A stretch of DNA of 64,000 bases from Inia geoffrensis (Eukaryota > Chordata > Mammalia > Artiodactyla > Iniidae): contig CM070905.1 of assembly GCA_036417435.1 (NCBI GenBank), forward strand, positions 62,885,092 through 62,949,091, read 5' to 3'. This document shows, one piece after another, positions 57,380 through 64,000 of this stretch. The notes below the pieces were generated by a model. That model did no database searches and was not told where the DNA came from. It saw nothing but the letters and a program-made list of their open reading frames with translations. Made by a program: the position numbers and the translations under genes. Each line of letters starts with the position of its first letter. Within the stretch, counting starts at the first letter, position 1.

Positions 57380-57830
57380 CAAGCTAGACTATTCATTACC
57401 TTCTGTTTTAGTCATATATTTTACTGCCACCAAACCTTTGTTTTTATTGTTTTCTCATCTGTAACTCCATATGCTATTATCCAAGGTCTGCTTGCTTAAA
57501 TCTTGGGCATCTTTAGGCTGCTCAAATCCCACCTGTTCTCAAAGCCTTTTTTTTTGCGGTACACCGGCGTCTCACTGCTGTGGCCTCTCCCGTCGTGGAG
57601 CACAGGCTCCGGACGCGCAGGCTCAGCGGCCATGGCTCACGGGCCCAGTCTCTCCGCGGCATGTGGGATCCTCCCAGACCGGGGCACAAACCCGTGTCCC
57701 CTGCATCGGCTGGCAGACTCTCAACCACTGCGCCACCAGGGAAGCCCCCTCAAAGCCTTTTTAATACCTCTTTCTTCCCATTATTAGTAAGCTCTCTTTT
57801 TTTTCCCCTCTTCCACTATTGCACATCTTT
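57380..57830 (+). repeat. Possible L2 fragment split by a CHR SINE
   Basis: GCTGCTCAAATCCCACCTGT left of the SINE and AAAGCCTTTTTAATACCTCT right of it read like one decayed plus-strand L2. Tentative. Confidence 0.35.
57551..57748 (-). mobile_element. CHR SINE, subgroup A
   Basis: Minus-strand CHR element with a very short tail: GCGGTACACCGGCG at the tail side and CACCAGGGAAGCCCC at the head side. Perfect 13 bp target duplication CTCAAAGCCTTTT (57538-57550 and 57749-57761). Shares CACCGG and the GTCGTGGAG-type variant with the copy at 11.46 kb. Confidence 0.95.
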
Positions 57831-58640
57831 TAGATCATCCGTCATTACTCTTTTCTCTCCCCCCATTTCTCATCCTCTATCTACTTGGGATTTGTTTATG
57901 AGTTGGTGAGTATCTCACATCATTGGCTGGGTACTCTCTTGGACCTTAAGGCATTGGTATGATCAATCAATAAGCCGATCAGTCAATCAATCAAGACAAC
58001 TTGCTCAGCTGTCCACTCTGAAGTAACAAAATAAACATAGATCAAAGAGCATTACAGTGAGCCTCAAAGGACTGTCTAATACTGTTTTTGCTGATAAGGA
58101 AATCAATTGTTTTGTATGAAGTATTGTTTGAAATTCTTCAGATATTATCTGATGCTCAGAAATATCTTGATCCTGCTGAGATTTTCAGTATGTTGATCAA
58201 TAAAAGTAATTTTTTTTTTTCTTAAGGAAAGTATTTCAACACCTGAGTAGGGGAATAGCTTTATCCAAGTTATTCTTGCCCTTATGGCTAGTTGCCAAGA
58301 GGACGCAGAACTCTATAATCTTGTGAGTTTAAAACTTTTGTGAGAAGTAAGAGAGAAAGAGAATGAGTCTCTTGTCATCTATCCCCATTCAAATGGGTTT
58401 ATAAAGCTCTTTATCAAACAAAACCATAAATAACTGCAAAGAGGTCCAATACCCAGGGTATAGAAGAATAGACGGAAAAGAAAGAAAGCAGCTATTTTCC
58501 CATGAGCATCCTGTGTTTGGCCGCCTTAGGGGTCTTGTTTGTTTGTTTTGTCCTTTAGGGTTAAATCTGGTAGGATTTATCGTTTACTATCTAAGAAATC
58601 ATACATAAACTATAGATAGACGTTAATTGATTGATGGATT
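57831..58640. other. No gene seen
   Basis: Unique sequence; AATCAATC-type words near 57963-57995 and a T run at about 58211-58221. Confidence 0.4.
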
Positions 58641-58644
58641 AATT

Positions 58645-59050
58645 CAATCCACAAATACTACTGACCATCTACTTAGTGCAAGCGTAGTATGAGGCACCAA
58701 AAAAACAATAGTGAAGGAGGTAGAGGCAGTATTTGCCCTCACTGAGCTTGTAGGTTAGTGTGTGTGAGAGCACTTCAGCAGGGAGCAACAGTGGAGTGTG
58801 ACCAGGCCACTACAGGGGAAGGACAGGGTGCTGCAGGGGCATGGAGAGCTACCTCACCCAGATGTGTGGGCTCAGAGGGAAGGGTCACCTATACATGGGG
58901 AACTGAAGACTATGTAGGAGTTCACTGGTCAGAATGAGACGAGATGCAAGCAGAGGGAAGGGCATGAGTGGAGGCCGGGGATGAAAGAGGAAGTGGAGAG
59001 TGTGAAGGTCCACGTGGCTGCAGGACAGAGGCTGGGGGGCACAATGCAGT
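58645..59050 (-). mobile_element. L2 LINE 3' part
   Basis: Minus-strand L2: CCACAAATACTACTGACCAT, CAGTATTTGCCCTCACTGAG, GCAAGCAGAGGGAAGGGCAT, GAGTGTGAAGGTCCACGTGG. Diverged; overlapping frames (58885-59268 and 58981-59205) are not genes. Confidence 0.6.
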
Positions 59051-60095
59051 GCTGCGCAGATGTGAAGCTTGTTTCTGTGAGATCCCACCTTGTGACCAGG
59101 GGTGAGAGAAGTGGAGTCTGGAGGGGTCCTTACAGAGTAGCTCTTACATGCATTGCTTATGATCTGACTCTGGGTTTGAAGCAGGCAGATACTCACGCAG
59201 ACTAAAGAGGTGCTCTGACTGATGGCACTGGAATCCGGTGCCCTCCCAGAAGAGACCTCTACCCACATTTGTGCCTGGGCTTCAGTTTATAGAGCAGGGC
59301 TCAGGGAGGGGTCAGAGGAATAACACTTATTTTCTTACCCTCTACTAGGCAAGTTTATGTAGAGGCAGTTCCTGGAAAGTTTTTGAGATAATGTGAAACA
59401 TGCGCTGGGGAGAGGGCTACAGAGATGATCCCTGACATCTCTGAAGAACTGCTAGGTGTGAACAGAGCTGCCTGGGACTGTGTTTTAGAAAACAAAATTG
59501 TATTAGAAATGGAAAGTTTCACATATGTTTGATGCCCCGAAGCAGCTTTTTTCCACCATTGCAATATTTGTCAAACATGCAGATAAAACGTAGGTAGAAA
59601 TGTCAATGCTTAGGTGCTGAATTTTAGTAGTCATATTTATGGTGCTTTGTAAGCCTGAGGTATGTCCTCAGCTAGATTATGACACAGTACTTTGTGTGTA
59701 GTGGGTGTGCCAAAATATTACTGGACTGAAGTTGAATTTTGAATATATCGCTGAAAACTACAGATCAAAATGGAATTCAAGGAAAACCCCAGATTTATCT
59801 TCTTCCACATGAAGAACAATTTATTTACTTCTCTTGAATTATCCCTAGTACTGAGCTGGGTATTGGATATGTAACCTTTGTTGACAAGTTGAAGGAATGT
59901 TGTCCTAATTAAGATTAGTGTTAGAAGTGTCTTCATTGTCAACAACACTGTTACTGTGATGTCACACTTCTTCCAAGGTGTTTTTCATATGTGCCTGTCC
60001 TAACTCATAATTTTACAAAAGAGGAAAGAATATTGATAGTAAGAACAGAGAAGAATTTGTAAAATATACATTTATTTTCTAGCTCCAAGTAGCTC
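59051..60095. other. No gene seen
   Basis: Unique sequence without recognised gene or repeat. Confidence 0.4.
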
Positions 60096-60099
60096 TTTC

Positions 60100-60330
60100 T
60101 AGTCCTTGGATTTTGGAGCCATACAACTTTGTGTTTAAACCTAACCATTTTCCACTGGGAGGAATGTAGGGCAAGTTCTTAAATTCTTTGTGTTTCCTTC
60201 CCCAGGTCCTCCCACCTCACGACTGTTTTTTTCTTTCAAAATGGAGATAATATCAATGTTACAGGATTTTTGTGATGACACAATGAGATATGTGGTAGAG
60301 GACCTGTTTAGAGGAGGTGTTTAATTGCTA
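60100..60330 (+). repeat. MIR SINE
   Basis: Plus-strand MIR with an extra stretch in the middle: TTGGATTTTGGAGCCATACA, GGGCAAGTTCTTAAATTCTT, TTCAAAATGGAGATAATATC, TTGTGATGACACAATGAGAT. Confidence 0.72.
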
Positions 60331-61835
60331 TGTGTCCTCTTCCCATCAGCCTTTCCCTTGCTCTGAAGATCCAAGTTTCAGAGCAGTATAACTCAGCATC
60401 ATTAGTATTATCTCCTTATTTTGAATTATTTATTATTTTGCTAGGGATAGATAGAGCTTTACTTTTGTATACTCTATAAGGGCAGGTTAAAAAAAAACAA
60501 CAACTGTGTCAAGACAATTACAGGAAATGTGTTAAATACACTTAGAAAGCATACTTTTTAAAATGGTGAAGCAAATGACACAGACATGAATTAAAGTTGC
60601 CCTGTCGTACAGAGATAGTTCCAAAGTGAGTTGATTAAGTATTACATATTCTGTAATTCAAGGTTCAGATTCAGAATGGCTTTGCCATGCCGTTTGCTTT
60701 AGTGGTCACTTTTCCCAATGAACACGTTTAAACTCAAAACACATTTGAACTAGGGGCTTCCAAGGAGCGAAAAGGAATGGACTGCACAAAGAAATAGTTA
60801 TAACACAGAATAAGCACATTCACAGCTTTTTTGCTATGAAATTGAATTGTCAATACTCCTATCTTGATAAATTATAAAACAGCATTCCTTTTCCTCTGCT
60901 TTCTTCTCTTTTTTTCCCCTCTATCTTTTTAGCTTTTCATATTTGTGTGCATTAGTTGAAAGCCAGGTATGGGCTGAGGGATGTTGCAGTTGAATAACAA
61001 GAAAAAGGCAAACAAAAGCTTATTGATTTTCACTGTTTGTTAACATGAAAGAGTATATATCTGCGGGCATGTACTTGCATATGAATTAAGATGTAAGTTG
61101 AAATGGAAATGTTTATGAGAAAATATCTAAAACTCAATGCCGCATCATCAAGTAGCTATAGATAAATGTGCTAGTGTCACTCCCCAACTGTCTTCATCAT
61201 AATGCTCATTAATTATTATTTATAAAGTTATGTGTGGTATATATTCTTTATTATATAAAAAGAATGGGTATATAGACCCCAAATTTAAAATTGAGAAGTC
61301 TGGACTGAAAAGCTGCTTGACCATGGTGTCATGAGACTCTGGAATAATCTTCCAGTCTCTCATGCTGACCTGGAAGAGGCACTCAGCAAATCCATTGCAG
61401 TGATCTAGGTAGACAACCTAGAAGAAAGGTTTTTTTGCAAATCACCGTCTGACTTTTCCAGACAATTCAACAATTTATTTTTAAGGAAAAAAAAAAAAAA
61501 AAAAGCAGCATTTGTTTTCCTTCAAAGCGTTTTTGTTCTATGATTGAGATGACATGGTTTTTGGACTGCTCCCTGCAGGAGGAGAAGCCAGACGGAAGGC
61601 AGCTTTCTCTCAGCTCTGGCAATTATAACAAAGTCATAAAACCCCAGGTAAATGGGAACTCTTTAAACATTTGCAGATATAAATCTGACACAGTAGGGAA
61701 GTGACCCAAAGGGAAGTGCTTATTGATCCATTTCCCCCCAAAGCTGTCAGTGACGAATGAACATCATCTAATTTAATAGGAACAGCTCCAAGCCTGCAAC
61801 CTTGCAAGGTACTCTCCCTGGCTTTTCTTGGGTGG
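60331..61835. other. Unique sequence, candidate conserved element at its right end
   Basis: No gene or nameable repeat. 61320-61830 is repeat-free except for a poly(A) run at about 61483-61504 and contains SOX/HOX-type words (GGCAATTATAACAAAGTCAT near 61618). No evidence beyond texture. Confidence 0.3.
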
Positions 61836-61839
61836 CTGT

Positions 61840-61905
61840 TTGACTATGACGGAGAAACTTAACCTTTTCAGGTATCACTTTCCCCATCTGTTAATGGGGA
61901 TAACA
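61840..61905 (+). repeat. MIR SINE fragment
   Basis: GGAGAAACTTAACCTTTTCA, CTTTCCCCATCTGTTAATGG, GGATAACAGTG: the MIR core in plus orientation. Confidence 0.6.
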
Positions 61906-62499
61906 GTGTCTCAGCTCTGAGTCTTTCTGTGGAAGGCAGCTCAGGGGAAATGTGCTGTTGTGCTGTATTGTATCGTAAACATATTTCTTGCCAAGTTTTG
62001 TCAGTTCATTTTCTCCTCAGTAGGGTCTTGTCCGTCATTGTTGATTTCCTTCTGTCCTAGAGTACAAAGCAGTGAAAGGGGAAGTTTCAAAGTTGTAGCA
62101 TTCACATGTAGTCGATTGAGACAGCCACAAGAGATTCTGACATCCCTGCCACGTTCATTTGTCTTGTAAGCTGCACTTTTTCAGCAGTGAGGAAATGGGA
62201 CAAAGAGCTGTGGAAGAGACATAACTTGATCAGATATGATGTTTTCCCTGTCAGTGTTCAGATTAAATCCATCAATAAATACTTTCTGAAGCAGTTCCCA
62301 AGGCACAGTTCTAAGAACTTTGGCAGAATTCCAGCCATGTGTGCGATGAGTGCTTCGGGAGCTCAGACAAGCCAGCTCACCACCAAACAACCAAAGCTCA
62401 GTTTAACTTCCGTTAGCATTACTGATGTCCCAGTCTATTTGGGTTACATGATACAAACTCACTGTGCTGGAGAATACTAACGCTCACCCATATCCAGGC
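61906..62499. other. No gene seen
   Basis: The plus-strand frame 62187-62480 (97 codons) overlaps a minus-strand frame (62181-62390) and has no known domain. No repeat named. Confidence 0.4.
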
Positions 62500-62890
62500 C
62501 TTCTATTCTTTTGGAACATATGGAAATACTATAATTTTCAGCCTCCTGTTGGTGGGTGGGCTATGTGACTGGCCAGTTACATGTTAGAGGGTGAGGTGTG
62601 TGTCACTTCGGAGCTCGGGTGTTGAAGAACTGAGAAAGCTACCTCCACACTCTCTCTTCCCTCACCATGGTATCCTTGAGGGTCAGATGTTGAGATGGCA
62701 GTGCCACAAGATGAAGAGAGCTTGGATCTCTGAGTCCTGGAATGGTGAAGAGACCCTAGTATCCCTGATTAGACTTTATGTGAGTGAAAAATAAACTTTC
62801 GAAAGGTTACACAGTTAACATACAGGGTTTCTTTTTTATACACCACAGCATAGTCTGGCCTCTTCTGCCTAATGGAATGTTAAGCAAAAT
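62500..62890 (+). mobile_element. MLT1-like LTR, plus strand
   Basis: About 390 bp in plus orientation: GTGGGCTATGTGACTGGCCA, CTCTCTTCCCTCACCATGGT, TTGAGATGGCAGTGCCACAA, GAAGAGAGCTTGGATCTCTG and a poly(A) signal in GTGAAAAATAAACTTTCG (about 62787-62795), followed by CACCACAGCATAGTCTGGCC. The only LTR of the window on the plus strand. Edges approximate. Confidence 0.6.
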
Positions 62891-64000
62891 AATAAGAATT
62901 AAATGACAACATAAGACAATGACAAAGTAATTGTCACCAAGTGAGAAGTAAGATCATTGAGTTTCCTTAGCACAAGGAGGGATGGGATCAGTAGTCATGG
63001 AAGGAACTTAAGAATATGGACGATTTGAATGGGAGGAGGAAAGGGACAGGAGGAAAGATGTTCCAAGAAGGCACTAGTCCAGTGCTGTGAGCCATGACTT
63101 CGTGGCTGCATGGGAGAGCCTCAGTGTAGGACACTGGCCCTGCTGCGTTGGAGAGGGGGAGTGAAAGGAAGCAAAAGTCCTTATCATTACATATTAAAAA
63201 CTAGAAACCTAGATACATATAGGTGATTATTGTTCTTAATTAAGAGGCGGTGTTTCAGAATTTCGGGGAGAGAACGTCAGAAGACAAGTCACAACTGAAC
63301 AAAGGTAATAAAGGCCTGTGGGAGATAGGCCATTTGTGTGAAATCAGTGATGTCAGCTCTGTCCCTTGGTCCCATTCTCTGCTGGGCTAGTTTTCCAGAG
63401 GTATGTAGTTTTCATAGCACCAATGTACTTTGACTGCACCATGGTTGGGCCTGTAAATCAGTTCGTTCATACAATTGAATGTGATGACTGATTATGCCAC
63501 AACATTGCTAAAGTCCCGTAGAAAATGGATCTAGTTTGTTTTATGCAGTTACTATTATTTTATTGAGTATGCATTATTGATTTTATAGAGTAGACAGTTA
63601 TTTGAGAGATAAGTTCATGAATTTGAATCAACTCCAGCACCTTTCTTATAAAGCACAGACCATGCTGGTGAGGGACTTAAAATTCAAGTCTGCCTTTTGT
63701 GATTGTTAATTTTATTCAGTTGTCATTTAGATTAATTTCCTCCTAGGTTATAGAAAACTAATTTTCCTATTTAAAAGCTGAATTGCAGCTCCAGCTTGGT
63801 TTTCTCAGCCTGTATCTTCCATAAATGGCCAGAAGTGGATCCACTGCTGCTTCCCACCTTCAGGTCCAGGCCCTATGTGCACCCCATCTTTCTGATGGTG
63901 AGTGTGATTATACCAAGCTCTGAGCTCAAAGGCCTAGAGGCTCTGAAGAATCTTCTGGGCCCCCGTGGGACTTCCCCTTAGAGAGCGTTACAGTGTGATA
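62891..64000. other. No gene seen; unique sequence
   Basis: No gene or repeat recognised up to the window's end. The last plus-strand frame (63796-63981, 61 codons) has no motif. Confidence 0.4.

Noticed and set aside
1..64000. CRISPR arrays, bacterial operons, phage modules
   Set aside because: Nothing of the kind; the repeat families show the DNA is mammalian.

Overview
This 64 kb window is non-coding mammalian DNA, and I could not support a single host protein-coding exon, tRNA gene or other functional RNA gene in it. The base composition is AT-rich, no long ORF has a recognisable protein family apart from retrotransposon remains, and almost every classifiable block is an interspersed repeat. 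The lineage is given by the SINEs: at least ten tRNA-derived elements of the CHR type (head reading GGGCTTCCCT-GGTGGCGCAGTGGTT on the SINE strand), six of them of the short, CpG-rich form that is abundant in whales and dolphins. Together with the artiodactyl-type L1 3' ends this points to a cetacean; I cannot say which species. Layout: 1-7.2 kb holds a 3' end of a young L1, ancient MIR, L1 and probable L2 fragments and a TA microsatellite. 7.25-9.27 kb holds the two most informative insertions: a solo endogenous-retrovirus LTR on the minus strand (7253-7677) with three tandem starts of a 38 bp enhancer-like unit, and 200 bp further an L1 with a 5' inversion (7883-9264) bounded by a 9 bp target-site duplication. 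9.3-18 kb is mostly unique or very old sequence with a CHR SINE at 11.46 kb, a 24 bp poly(G) run at 16.43 kb and an old longer CHR SINE at 17.0 kb. 18.1-22.1 kb is LINE-rich: an old L1 on the minus strand and a HAL1/L1M-like element on the plus strand, the latter split by a young L1 3' end. 22-36 kb holds CHR SINEs at 24.2, 28.5 and 33.4 kb, an L2 at 27.9 kb, a young L1 tail split into a MIR at 29.8 kb, and a possible conserved non-coding block at 31.8-32.5 kb. 36-50 kb has an LTR with a tetranucleotide repeat, a plus-strand CHR SINE, a MER5A-like DNA transposon, two CHR SINEs in tandem/nested arrangement at 39.3-39.8 kb, an LTR inserted in a MIR at 43.3-44.2 kb, L2 copies at 44.6 and 47.4 kb and a MaLR LTR inserted in a MIR at 49.4 kb. 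50-64 kb holds a terminal-inverted-repeat DNA transposon remnant, a MLT1-like LTR, a CA repeat, a CHR SINE at 57.55 kb, an L2 at 58.6 kb and another LTR at 62.5 kb. Interpretation: the window is either intergenic or lies inside a long intron. Five of the six LTRs sit on the minus strand; since LTRs in sense orientation tend to be lost from introns, this weakly favours an intron of a gene transcribed on the plus strand (inference, small numbers). I found no evidence for a new biological system; the points most worth checking are the LTR with its repeated unit, the nested and inverted insertions as lineage markers, and four repeat-free stretches that look like candidate conserved non-coding elements.
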